Shown one piece after another: positions 7,337 to 14,988 of a stretch of 40,088 bases of DNA. This DNA comes from Pseudomonadota bacterium (GTDB taxonomy: Bacteria; Pseudomonadota; Gammaproteobacteria; Acidiferrobacterales; Acidiferrobacteraceae). Both the position numbers and the translations under genes were made by a program. The number at the start of each line of letters is the position of its first letter. Position 1 is the stretch's first letter. A model generated the notes under the pieces. The model had not been told where the DNA came from. It did not search any database and saw nothing but the letters and a program-made list of their open reading frames with translations. The stretch is from NCBI GenBank assembly GCA_021784845.1, contig JAJYHH010000114.1, positions 1 to 40,088 of the forward strand, written 5' to 3'.

Positions 7337-8173
7337 TCAGCCGCCCGCGGCTTCCCGGGCGCGGCGCCGTTCGAGGCGCTTCTCGAGGGCGCCGGGTTTT
7401 TCGTTCAGCATCTTTTCGCCAAACAGTACCTGTTTCAGGAAGCGAAAGCCAAATCGCATCAGGGTGACATCGTCTGTCCGCAGTTCCTCGAGGACGGCCG
7501 GCTCGATCTCGTAGACCTCCTGGAAGGACGGACTGTTCACAAATTCCCGAAAGCCATCGAGATCGTAGCTTGCGAGGAAAAAGAGTTGCAGGCTGCGGTC
7601 GGAAGGCTTTCCCACCACCGGCCCGCACGAGCGCTTTTTCAAGACAAGCTGGCGCCACTCGCGATTCAGTTCGTCATAGAGCGAAACGCCCTGCTCTTCG
7701 CGGTATTCCCGTACCGTCTGCGTCTTGGTCTCGTTGTGTCCAAGGCAGTGGTCTTCCTTGACGACAAAATAGAAATCCTCATCGACCGGGCTATCTTTCT
7801 TGCGCATCGACACGACGCCGAGCGCGTAGTAGCGGCAGGCTGCCGGCCGATCAGCGTAGACGCCGCAGCCTTCTTCCGTGAGGAAACTGCAGGCAGTCGT
7901 GTCATCGCGCGTCTTCAGCTTCAGGCCTGGCATGCCCTGGCCGTCCATTTCGAAGGGCACGGTGTAGCGAAACAGGAACTCCCGCGACGTGAGGCCGAGA
8001 TGCGTCTTCAGGCGCAGGATGTCATACGGTGTCAACTGGATGTCGATGCTCTGGCAGCACTTGTTGAAGCAGGCAATGCCGCGATGGCAGGCAAACGTAA
8101 AGACGTTGTCCAGGTCGAGCTTCGTTGGCGTGATCGGGTTGGACGGAAACGCAATGTCTGGTTCATCGCTCAT
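7337..8173 (-). CDS. YkgJ-family cysteine-cluster protein
   Basis: The 278-residue protein carries the YkgJ/UPF0153 pattern: C29, C35, C39-C40 near the N-terminus (CHRGIACFNKCC), then C95, C103 and C113 in TACSFLTEEGCGVYADRPAAC. Family members are thought to bind zinc or an iron-sulfur cluster, but their biochemical role is not settled. The C-terminus is rich in Arg and Glu helices. I start it at the ATG at 8173, preceded by GAGG; an upstream in-frame start at 8215 would put the N-terminus inside the aprA terminator. It lies directly downstream of sat-aprBA on the same strand but behind a strong terminator, so it is probably transcribed separately or by read-through. Confidence 0.85.
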   Translation of the reverse strand: MSDEPDIAFPSNPITPTKLDLDNVFTFACHRGIACFNKCCQSIDIQLTPYDILRLKTHLGLTSREFLFRYTVPFEMDGQGMPGLKLKTRDDTTACSFLTEEGCGVYADRPAACRYYALGVVSMRKKDSPVDEDFYFVVKEDHCLGHNETKTQTVREYREEQGVSLYDELNREWRQLVLKKRSCGPVVGKPSDRSLQLFFLASYDLDGFREFVNSPSFQEVYEIEPAVLEELRTDDVTLMRFGFRFLKQVLFGEKMLNEKPGALEKRLERRRAREAAGG

Positions 8174-8210
8174 GGCATCCTCGGGCGCAGCACTGGCGGA
8201 AAAATAAAGA

Positions 8211-8241
8211 GGCAAAAGAAAAGGGGCCCAGAAGGGCCCCT
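8211..8241 (-). terminator. Rho-independent terminator of the sat-aprB-aprA operon
   Basis: On the minus strand an 8-bp perfect stem AGGGGCCC/GGGCCCCT (8222-8241, loop of 4) is followed immediately by TTTCTTTT. It sits about 30 bases after the aprA stop codon. Stem strength and the U-rich tail are both classic for an intrinsic terminator. Confidence 0.85.
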
Positions 8242-8273
8242 CAAATACTACTCCAATTTAGCCTTTTAAAGAA

Positions 8274-10196
8274 CTAGTGACCCGCGGTCGGCTTCGACAC
8301 CAGGTCCACATGAGGCCGCTTGAACACCGTCCACTTCTTGGCCTTGCGGTCGTAGGTGGAGTTGACGAAGCACTTCCAGTTCTTTTCGTCGACGATGTTG
8401 AAGTCCATGCGATAGTAAAAGCCCGGGTAGCGGGACTCTTCGCGGAACTGGATATGCTTCATGTGCGCCTCGGCGGCCAGCACGCGGTGGTAGTTTTCCC
8501 ACGCGCGCAGCAGCTCATGAAGGTCCTTGGCGCGCATCTTCAGGGCGTCTTCCTTCAGCATCTCGAGCTTCTCTTCGGCCACCGCCAGCATCTTGGCGTT
8601 GGTCTGGTACCAGGTCGCGACGCCGGCCACATACTCGTCCATGATCTTCTGCAGGCGGAACTGCAGCATCTTGGGGGTGATGTAGTGCGGGTTGACGTCA
8701 ATCGCCGTGGTGTAGTCCTTGTGCTCGAGGTAGGTGCGGACCGGACGGTAGATCTCTTCCACCAGTTCGTTCACCGGGGTATCGAGCTCCGGCTTCCAGT
8801 CCTTGTTGTCCAGCGCGAACTTGACCATGCCCTTGGCGGCGATACGGCCTTCCGCATGCGAGCCCGACGAGAATTTGTGGCCGGAGGCGCCGACGCCATC
8901 GCCTGCCGTGAACAGACCCTTGACCGTGGTCATGGAGCGGTAGCCCCAGTGCCAGTCGTCAGGCGCGCCCAGATCCTCGGGTCCCGACACCCAGATGCCG
9001 GAGCAGCCGGAATGCGAACCGAGCAGGTAGGGTTCGGTCGGCATGAGCTCGGAGGCCTTCTTTTCCGGCTCGATGTTCTCACCGGCCCACACACCGGCCT
9101 GACCGATGCACATGTCGAGGAAGTCTTCCCAGGCTTCCGCTTCCAGGTGCTTGATCTCTTTGGGTGTCATGGTTTCGGCAAGCTTGGCAAGGGCAGTCGG
9201 GGTGTCCATGTAGATCGGACCACGACCTTCCTTCATCTCGTGCAGCATGAGGTGGTTGCGCAGGCAGCTCGCGGGGACCGCGGCCAGACCGTACGGGGGA
9301 TACTGCTTGAGCATCTCCTTGTTGCGGTCCATGTAGACCTCACCGAACGCATTGACGGCCTTGGCCTTGAACAGCAGGAACCAGGCACCCACCGGGCCGT
9401 AACCGTCCTTGAAGCGGGCGGGCACGAAACGGTTTTCCATCATGGTCAGCTCGGCACCGGCCTCGGCGGCCATCGCATAGGTCGAGCCGGCATTCCACAC
9501 CGGGTACCAGGCGCGACCCGTACCTTCACCGACCGACCGCGGGCGGAAGATGTTCACTGCGCCACCGGCGACAAGCAGGCAGGCCTTGAACTTGTAGACA
9601 TAGACCTTGTGCTCGCGAACCGAGAAACCAACCGCACCGGCAACGCGCTTGGGGTCATTCTTGTCATTGACAAGCTTGACGATGAAAACGCGCTCCTGGA
9701 TGTTGTCCATCCCCAGCGCCTTCTTCGCGGCTTCCGCGACGATCACCTTGTAGGATTCGCCGTTGATCATGATCTGCCATTTGCCGGAACGCACGGGCTT
9801 GCCGCCATCCTTCAGCGGCTTGTCCTCGTCGCCTGGCTGCTTCCAGATCGGCAGACCCCATTCTTCGAACAGGTGTACGGAATCGTCGACATGGCGGCCC
9901 ACGTCGTAGGCCAGGTCATCGCGGGTAATGCCCATCAGGTCGTTGGCGACCATGCGCGCATAATCCGCGGGATCCTGTCCACCCAGATAGGTGTTGATCG
10001 CCGACAGACCCTGCGCCACGGCGCCGGAGCGGTCCATGGCGGCCTTGTCGACCAGCTTCACCTTGAGGCCGGTGCCTTCGATCCAGCGCATGATTTCATA
10101 CGCGGCGCCGCAGGCAGCCATACCGCCGCCGATCAGCAGGATATCGACGGTTTCTTCGATGACTTGTGGATTACCGAATGTAGCTTCTGTTGACAT
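8274..10196 (-). CDS. aprA: Adenylylsulfate (APS) reductase, alpha subunit
   Basis: The 640-residue FAD subunit of dissimilatory APS reductase. An N-terminal dinucleotide-binding motif (IGGGMAACGAAYE, residues ~22-35) is followed by family segments such as DRSGAVAQGLSAINTY, FRPRSVGEGTGRAWYP, GSHSGCSGIWVSGPEDLG and FTAGDGVGASGHKFSSGS. The length is normal. In sulfur oxidisers the AprAB heterodimer runs in reverse, joining sulfite to AMP to make APS; in sulfate reducers it runs forward. The high-potential electron carriers nearby favour the oxidative direction, but the sequence alone does not prove it. The ATG at 10196 follows GGATG. It is third in the sat-aprB-aprA operon, 66 bases after aprB. 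No qmo or aprM gene is seen near it. Confidence 0.97.
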   Translation of the reverse strand: MSTEATFGNPQVIEETVDILLIGGGMAACGAAYEIMRWIEGTGLKVKLVDKAAMDRSGAVAQGLSAINTYLGGQDPADYARMVANDLMGITRDDLAYDVGRHVDDSVHLFEEWGLPIWKQPGDEDKPLKDGGKPVRSGKWQIMINGESYKVIVAEAAKKALGMDNIQERVFIVKLVNDKNDPKRVAGAVGFSVREHKVYVYKFKACLLVAGGAVNIFRPRSVGEGTGRAWYPVWNAGSTYAMAAEAGAELTMMENRFVPARFKDGYGPVGAWFLLFKAKAVNAFGEVYMDRNKEMLKQYPPYGLAAVPASCLRNHLMLHEMKEGRGPIYMDTPTALAKLAETMTPKEIKHLEAEAWEDFLDMCIGQAGVWAGENIEPEKKASELMPTEPYLLGSHSGCSGIWVSGPEDLGAPDDWHWGYRSMTTVKGLFTAGDGVGASGHKFSSGSHAEGRIAAKGMVKFALDNKDWKPELDTPVNELVEEIYRPVRTYLEHKDYTTAIDVNPHYITPKMLQFRLQKIMDEYVAGVATWYQTNAKMLAVAEEKLEMLKEDALKMRAKDLHELLRAWENYHRVLAAEAHMKHIQFREESRYPGFYYRMDFNIVDEKNWKCFVNSTYDRKAKKWTVFKRPHVDLVSKPTAGH

Positions 10197-10262
10197 ATTT
10201 CATCCTTTAGACCCCGGCCCGGGATCGCACCCCGTCGCGGCCGGATTGTTTGAAAAAGCGCC

Positions 10263-10739
10263 TTACTTGAGCCGGATCAGCTGGCTACGGTCGGTGGGGT
10301 ACGCTTTCGTTTCCGTAAACAGTGCCGTGCCGCCGATGTCGCCGATCTTCGCCAGATCAGCCTTGGGCTTGTTGCCGTAGGGATTGATCGAGCCCTCGGA
10401 TGTCGTCCGGATGGGGAACTTGAAGCGCTTCATCGTGCCGTTGCGGAACTTGATCGTCCACATGATCGAGTCCGTGCCACGCAGCGGCTGCACCGAGCCG
10501 CCAAGCGGCACGACGTCGGCATAGTGGCGCGCCTCGATGGCGTTTTGCGGGCAGATTTTCACGCAGGAGTAGCACTCCCAGCACTGCTCGGGTTCCTGGT
10601 TGAACGCCTTCATGGCGTGGCCGGTCTTCGAGCCGTCCTTGTCAAGAAGCATCAGGTCGTGAGGGCAGATGTACATGCAGGCGGTCTTGTCCTGACCCTT
10701 GCAGCCATCGCATTTTTCCGTTCGAACAAAAGTTGGCAT
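10263..10739 (-). CDS. aprB: APS reductase, beta subunit (two [4Fe-4S] clusters)
   Basis: The 158-residue iron-sulfur subunit of APS reductase. Eight cysteines form two clusters: C10, C13, C21, C63 and C25, C53, C56, C59 by the usual crossed ferredoxin arrangement (CDGCKGQDKTAC, CPHD, CWECYSCVKICP). The C-terminal tail (from ~100 on), which in known structures wraps around AprA, is present and ends QLIRLK. It passes electrons between the FAD of AprA and an outside carrier or membrane complex. It is located 57 bases after sat and 66 before aprA. Confidence 0.97.
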   Translation of the reverse strand: MPTFVRTEKCDGCKGQDKTACMYICPHDLMLLDKDGSKTGHAMKAFNQEPEQCWECYSCVKICPQNAIEARHYADVVPLGGSVQPLRGTDSIMWTIKFRNGTMKRFKFPIRTTSEGSINPYGNKPKADLAKIGDIGGTALFTETKAYPTDRSQLIRLK

Positions 10740-10796
10740 ATCTTGACTCCAGTTGTATTGGAACTATGCACCGTACAAAATCACACCCTGCCCGTC

Positions 10797-12014
10797 TTAT
10801 TTGGCGGAGTGTCCACTCAACTTCACTTCTACTTTTTCGTCATCCTTCAGGTTGGCGTAGTACTCGCGGAGAATCGCCAGCACCTCCGGCCTGCTGAATT
10901 CGTTGGGCACATCCTGGCCTTCGGACAGGGCTTTGCGCAGCTTCGTCCCGGAAAGTAACAGGCGGTCCTTTTCCGTGTGCGGACACGTGCGGGTCGAAGC
11001 CATGCCGCCGCACTTGTAGCACCAGAACGTCCAGTCGATCTTGAGCGGCTTGGTCTCCAGGGAGTCCGGCTCGATGTCGTCGAAGATCTTGTGCGCGTCA
11101 AACGGGCCGTAATAGTCGCCCACGCCCGCGTGATCGCGGCCGACGATCAGGTAGGAGCACCCGTAGTTCTGGCGGAACAGCGCGTGCAGGAGCGCCTCGC
11201 GCGGACCGGCGTACCGCATGTCCAGAGGGTATCCGGACTGCACGATGGTATCTTTGACAAATGCCACCTCGATCAGCTTGGCGATGGCGCGCGAACGGAC
11301 TTCCGCCGGGATGTCACCAGGCTTTAGTTTGCCAAGGAGCGAATGAATGAGGACGCCGTCGCAGATCTCGACGGCGATCTTGGCCAGATATTCGTGGGAC
11401 CGATGCATCGGATTGCGGGTCTGGAACGCCGCCACCGTCGACCAGTTCTTGCTTTCGAACAGCGCGCGCGTCTGCGCGGGCGTCATGTATGTGCCGGCGT
11501 ACTTGGTCGGGAAATCACCCTGCGACAGGACCTTGACGGGGCCGGCCAGGTTGACCGCGCCCTGGTCCATGACCATCTTCACGCCCGGGTGGGCGGGGTC
11601 GGTGGTCTTGTATACGGTCTGGCACTCGTGTGCCTTGTCGATGGTGTATTTTTCCGTTACCTGCATGGTCGCCATGATCTCGTTCGACTCTTTGTCGAGG
11701 AGGGCGATTTCACTGCCGGTCTTGATGTTCTGTGCGGTTGTTTCGTCGGTGGAGAGGGTGATGGGGATGGGCCAGAAGACGCCGTTGGTGAGTCGCATAT
11801 TGTCGCATACGCCACGCCAGTCGGCGTGATTCATGAAGCCGGTGAGCGGCGTGAAGCCGCCGATGCCGAGCATCAGGACGTCGCCGACTTCGCGCGAGCT
11901 GAGCGCGACGACAGGCAGTTTTTTGGCGCGTTCCCGCTCCGCCTTGAGAGCCGCGCCCTCCAGCAGAAGAGGCTTGAGCCCGGCACCACCGTGAGGTCTG
12001 ACCAATTTGGACAT
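10797..12014 (-). CDS. sat: Sulfate adenylyltransferase (ATP sulfurylase), dissimilatory type
   Basis: The 405-residue enzyme interconverts APS plus pyrophosphate with ATP plus sulfate. It contains the nucleotide-binding motifs [11 protein letters not shown] (residues 198-208) and GRDHAG (292-297). It also has a zinc-type cluster [15 protein letters not shown] (C332, C335, C344, H346) found in monofunctional bacterial and archaeal enzymes. It is not the CysDN assimilatory form and has no APS kinase domain. Co-transcribed with aprBA, it completes the sulfite-to-sulfate route with substrate-level ATP formation if the pathway runs oxidatively. The ATG at 12014 follows GAGGAAA eight bases upstream. 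It is the first gene of the operon; upstream lies an AT-rich region likely to hold the promoter. Confidence 0.97.
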   Translation of the reverse strand: MSKLVRPHGGAGLKPLLLEGAALKAERERAKKLPVVALSSREVGDVLMLGIGGFTPLTGFMNHADWRGVCDNMRLTNGVFWPIPITLSTDETTAQNIKTGSEIALLDKESNEIMATMQVTEKYTIDKAHECQTVYKTTDPAHPGVKMVMDQGAVNLAGPVKVLSQGDFPTKYAGTYMTPAQTRALFESKNWSTVAAFQTRNPMHRSHEYLAKIAVEICDGVLIHSLLGKLKPGDIPAEVRSRAIAKLIEVAFVKDTIVQSGYPLDMRYAGPREALLHALFRQNYGCSYLIVGRDHAGVGDYYGPFDAHKIFDDIEPDSLETKPLKIDWTFWCYKCGGMASTRTCPHTEKDRLLLSGTKLRKALSEGQDVPNEFSRPEVLAILREYYANLKDDEKVEVKLSGHSAK

Positions 12015-12323
12015 TACGAAGTTTCCTCAGTTAGGAGAATACGAACACCCCGCGGCTCAGGACGCGAAAACCAATCGGCTGCCCGAATGTAAACGCAAGT
12101 CAAAGCGAAAACTAATCAGTAATCCGCTGATCCGCATAAAGCAAGCTTATTTTAGGTGTACCTTACTTAAGTATCTGCTTATTGAAAATAGAGCTATGTA
12201 AGAAAATACTTAAGGGACGCACGCCCGCACAGGGCACGCCATTGTGCGTGTTTTCCGGGGCTTCGGCAAGATGACGCCCCCCGGGCACACCAGCCCGTAG
12301 ACATATTCTAAATGCAGGCGTCC
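12015..12323. promoter_or_regulatory. AT-rich upstream region of sat with a repeated TACTTAAG element
   Basis: About 300 bases carry no gene. The part from ~12105 to 12215 is distinctly AT-rich against a GC-rich background. It contains a perfect 10-base palindrome TACTTAAGTA (12164-12173) and a second TACTTAAG (12207-12214), starts 43 bases apart. On the minus strand a TAAAAT box lies just downstream of the palindrome, so the palindrome sits near a possible -35 position. This is a plausible promoter and operator region for sat-aprBA; the exact start site is not visible. Confidence 0.45.
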
Positions 12324-12728
12324 TCAGCGGTAAGATCGCCGCGCCAGCATTTTGATGTGCGTCGTATCGTAGCGGAGCCTGATTTCGATCCGCTCTATCG
12401 CCCGGGCGCGGTGTGTCCGCAAGGGTCCATCGCGCGGGATGGGCGTCGCAAGCAGTGCCCGGAGCGTCTGGCTCCAGCGTTTTTGGTCGGCGCGCAGCCA
12501 GGCGAGGCGGGCTGCGGGCGACGGGCGGATGGAGGCGGCCGTCCGGGGGCGGGCCGCGTGATCGCCCCTGGCGATGACATACAGGCGCCCGCGGCAGTCC
12601 GCCGGCCGGTGATCGCTGTAATGCCAGTGGCCATGGGGCCCGCTGCACTTGAAGATGGCGGCGAACACGGCCGCAGGCACGCAGGCGCCGAACAGGGTCA
12701 GCCGATGGTACCATCGCAGGTTGCGCAT
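12324..12728 (-). CDS. Small secreted or membrane-anchored DUF4124-like protein
   Basis: The 134-residue protein has a basic, then hydrophobic N-terminus (about residues 9-26, GACVPAAVFAAIF) that looks like a signal peptide or anchor. This is followed by KCSGPHGHWHYSDHRPADC, resembling the DUF4124 pattern YKCxDxxGxxxYSDxPCxG. The rest is Arg/Ala-rich with a predicted helical character. DUF4124 proteins are periplasmic or envelope proteins of unknown role. The start is only 24 bases from the start of the divergent permease gene, so their promoters must overlap each other's coding regions. The ribosome binding site is weak. Opposite-strand frames here lack any family resemblance. Confidence 0.55.
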   Translation of the reverse strand: MRNLRWYHRLTLFGACVPAAVFAAIFKCSGPHGHWHYSDHRPADCRGRLYVIARGDHAARPRTAASIRPSPAARLAWLRADQKRWSQTLRALLATPIPRDGPLRTHRARAIERIEIRLRYDTTHIKMLARRSYR

Positions 12729-12752
12729 GACCCAAAAACCTAGGGTAGGACC

Positions 12753-13511
12753 ATGCCCGAGTCAATAACGCACGCGGTCGTTCTCTTTGCCGTGGCTTTC
12801 GTCGCCAACGGATTTGCGGCGATGGCCGGTGGCGGCGTGGGCCTGATCCAGCTGCCGGCCCTCTTGCTGCTGGGGCTGCCGTTTTCGCAGGCGCTTGCGA
12901 CCCACAAGGTCGCCAGTGTGGCGCTTGGCCTCGGTTCTGCGGGACGTTACGCCCGGCGCACCACTTTTGAGCGTACGCTCTTTTTCGTCATGCTGGCGGC
13001 AGGGGTTCCCGGTGCGCTGATCGGCGCCCTGGCGATGCTGGTCATCCCGGGTAACGCGGCACGCTGGGTGCTCGGATTCCTGACCATTTCACTTGGTCTT
13101 TATTCGCTGTCGCGCCGCAACATGGGGCAAGAGTACGAGCCGCGCCACCGCGATGCGGCCGGGCTTGCCATCGGCGCCGCCGTTCTCTTCGGGATCGGCC
13201 TGCTCAATGGCTCGATTACCGCCGGTACCGGACTTTTCTCGACGCTCTGGCTGGTGCGCTGGTTCGGGCTCGATTACAAGCGGGCCGTCGCCTATACGCT
13301 CACGTTCGTTGGCATCGCCTGGAACGCCACCGGTGCGGTCGCGCTGGGCGCGTTTGGCGCCGTGGCATGGTCCTGGCTGCCGCCTCTGCTCGCCGGTGCG
13401 CTCGCAGGCAGCTACACCGGCGCGCATGTGGCGTTGGGAAGGGGCAACAAATGGATCAAGACCGCTTTTGAGATGGTGACCATCGCCGTGGGTGCCCGCC
13501 TGCTCTTTTGA
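12753..13511 (+). CDS. TauE/SafE-family (TSUP) membrane permease
   Basis: The 252-residue integral inner-membrane protein has about eight hydrophobic segments and the family's repeated features: GGGVGLIQLP and ATHKVASVALG in the first half, NGSITAGTGLFSTLWLVRWFG and AVAYTL in the second. Family members move sulfite, sulfoacetate, taurine-derived sulfonates or other small anions. Being two genes away from sat-aprBA makes a role in sulfite or sulfur-anion transport possible, but the substrate is not shown by sequence. Its 3' end converges with pyrE, leaving only 4 bases between the two genes. Confidence 0.88.
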   Translation: MPESITHAVVLFAVAFVANGFAAMAGGGVGLIQLPALLLLGLPFSQALATHKVASVALGLGSAGRYARRTTFERTLFFVMLAAGVPGALIGALAMLVIPGNAARWVLGFLTISLGLYSLSRRNMGQEYEPRHRDAAGLAIGAAVLFGIGLLNGSITAGTGLFSTLWLVRWFGLDYKRAVAYTLTFVGIAWNATGAVALGAFGAVAWSWLPPLLAGALAGSYTGAHVALGRGNKWIKTAFEMVTIAVGARLLF

Positions 13512-13515
13512 GGAG

Positions 13516-14169
13516 TCAGCTCGATACACCATAGCGGGCGCGGTAGGCGCGGATGGCGGGCACATGTTCATCGAGACCGGCGTGCGTCTCCAGATAGTCG
13601 AGCAGACCCCCCAGCCGCCCCAGCCGGATCACCGGCACACCATGGCGCGTCTCGATTTCCTGTACCGCAGAGCGTTCTTCGCGACCGCGTTCTTCGCGAT
13701 CGAGAGCTATGGCGACGCCGGCCAATGTCGCGCCGGCGGCGTCGATGAGCGCCACCGATTCGCCCACGGAGGTTCCCGCCGATATGACGTCATCGACGAC
13801 CAGGATGCGGCCGCGCAAGGGCGGCCCGACAAGGGTGCCGCCTTCGCCGTGATCCTTGGTCTCCTTGCGGTTGAAGGCGAAGGGCCTGTCGATGCCAAAC
13901 TGGCTGGCCGCGCCAATCGCTATGGCCACCGCGAGGGGGATGCCCTTGTAGGCCGGTCCAAAGAGCATGTCGTAGGCCAGTCCGTGGGCCTGAATCGCCC
14001 GCGCGTACAGCTGACCCAGGCGCGCCATTGCCGCTCCGGTGGTGAATGCCGCGGCATTGAAGAAATAGGGGCTTACACGGCCGGATTTCAGGGTGAATGT
14101 GCCAAACCGCAATGCACCGCAGCGAATGGCGAGATCAAAAAATTCCTGCTCGTAGTCATTGGTCGGCAT
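13516..14169 (-). CDS. pyrE: Orotate phosphoribosyltransferase
   Basis: The 217-residue enzyme converts orotate plus PRPP to orotidine 5'-phosphate in UMP synthesis. It shows LKSGRVSPYFFN near the N-terminus, FGPAYKGIPLA, FNRKETKDHGEGG and the PRPP-binding motif ILVVDDVISAGTS. Length and motifs are normal. It lies 15 bases downstream of an exonuclease III-family gene on the same strand, the same pairing seen with crc-pyrE in pseudomonads, so they are probably co-transcribed. Confidence 0.96.
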   Translation of the reverse strand: MPTNDYEQEFFDLAIRCGALRFGTFTLKSGRVSPYFFNAAAFTTGAAMARLGQLYARAIQAHGLAYDMLFGPAYKGIPLAVAIAIGAASQFGIDRPFAFNRKETKDHGEGGTLVGPPLRGRILVVDDVISAGTSVGESVALIDAAGATLAGVAIALDREERGREERSAVQEIETRHGVPVIRLGRLGGLLDYLETHAGLDEHVPAIRAYRARYGVSS

Positions 14170-14184
14170 GTCGGGCTCTTTTAT

Positions 14185-14970
14185 TTAAGGGTAATCATAG
14201 TCGATGGTAAGCGGGGCGTGATCGGAAAAGCGCTGGTCGCGGTAGACCTGCGCGCGCCGTGCACGGCGTGCCAGCGCAGGTGTTGCCACGTGGTAATCGA
14301 TTCGCCACCCCACATTATTTTCCCACGCCCGCCCCCGGTTGCTCCACCACGTGTAGCCTTCCCCGGTGGCCTCGGGGTGGAGCTCACGATAGACGTCGAC
14401 GAAGCCGATCGGCCCGAATACCTCATCGAGCCACGCCCGCTCTTCCGGCAGGAACCCCGAATTCTTCTGGTTACTGCGCCAGTTTTTGAGATCCTGCCGG
14501 GTGTGCGCGACATTCCAGTCGCCGCACAGCAGAACGTGCCGGCCACTTGCCGAAAGCGTGCGCAGCTGCGGTGTGAATTCGTCGATGAAGCGGAACTTCG
14601 CTGCCTGGCGTTCTGGCGAACTGGAGCCCGATGGCACATAGATGGACACGACCGACAGTTCGCCGAAGTCGGCCTGGATGTAGCGCCCTTCTGCGTCAAA
14701 TTCAGGGACGCCGATACCCTCGATCAGCCTGTCTGGCTGGTGCCTGCGGCGAAAATAGAGTCCTGTGCCGCTGTAACCGGGACGTTCGGCGAAGTGGAAA
14801 GCGCCCTCGTATCCGTCTGGCGCGAGCATCTCCGCCGACAGGTCGGCGCGGCGTGCCTTCAGTTCCTGAACGCAGACGACATCGGCGTCCTGCGCGGCAA
14901 GCCAGACGAAAAAACCCTTGCTCGCGGCGGCGCGGATGCCATTCAGGTTGACGGATATGATGCGCAGCAT
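14185..14970 (-). CDS. xthA: Exodeoxyribonuclease III-family protein (ExoIII/Crc-like)
   Basis: The 261-residue protein belongs to the endonuclease/exonuclease/phosphatase superfamily. It has the N-terminal NLNGIRAA, the catalytic-site segment VCVQELKA, CGDWNVAHT, RIDYHVAT and the C-terminal SDHAPLTID. The metal-binding Glu and the final Asp-His pair are present, so it is likely an active AP endonuclease and 3' exonuclease in base excision repair. In pseudomonads the homologue next to pyrE is Crc, a regulator without nuclease activity; here the intact catalytic residues favour the enzyme. It is followed by pyrE 15 bases on and preceded by the AmpG-like gene 18 bases upstream. Confidence 0.9.
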   Translation of the reverse strand: MLRIISVNLNGIRAAASKGFFVWLAAQDADVVCVQELKARRADLSAEMLAPDGYEGAFHFAERPGYSGTGLYFRRRHQPDRLIEGIGVPEFDAEGRYIQADFGELSVVSIYVPSGSSSPERQAAKFRFIDEFTPQLRTLSASGRHVLLCGDWNVAHTRQDLKNWRSNQKNSGFLPEERAWLDEVFGPIGFVDVYRELHPEATGEGYTWWSNRGRAWENNVGWRIDYHVATPALARRARRAQVYRDQRFSDHAPLTIDYDYP

Positions 14971-14988
14971 GAAGACCTCAGGTGTGCT

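Noticed and set aside
8277-10193. A 638-codon open frame on the plus strand opposite aprA
   Set aside because: It is the mirror of a strongly biased GC-rich coding frame; its translation has no known domain, while the minus strand is clear AprA.
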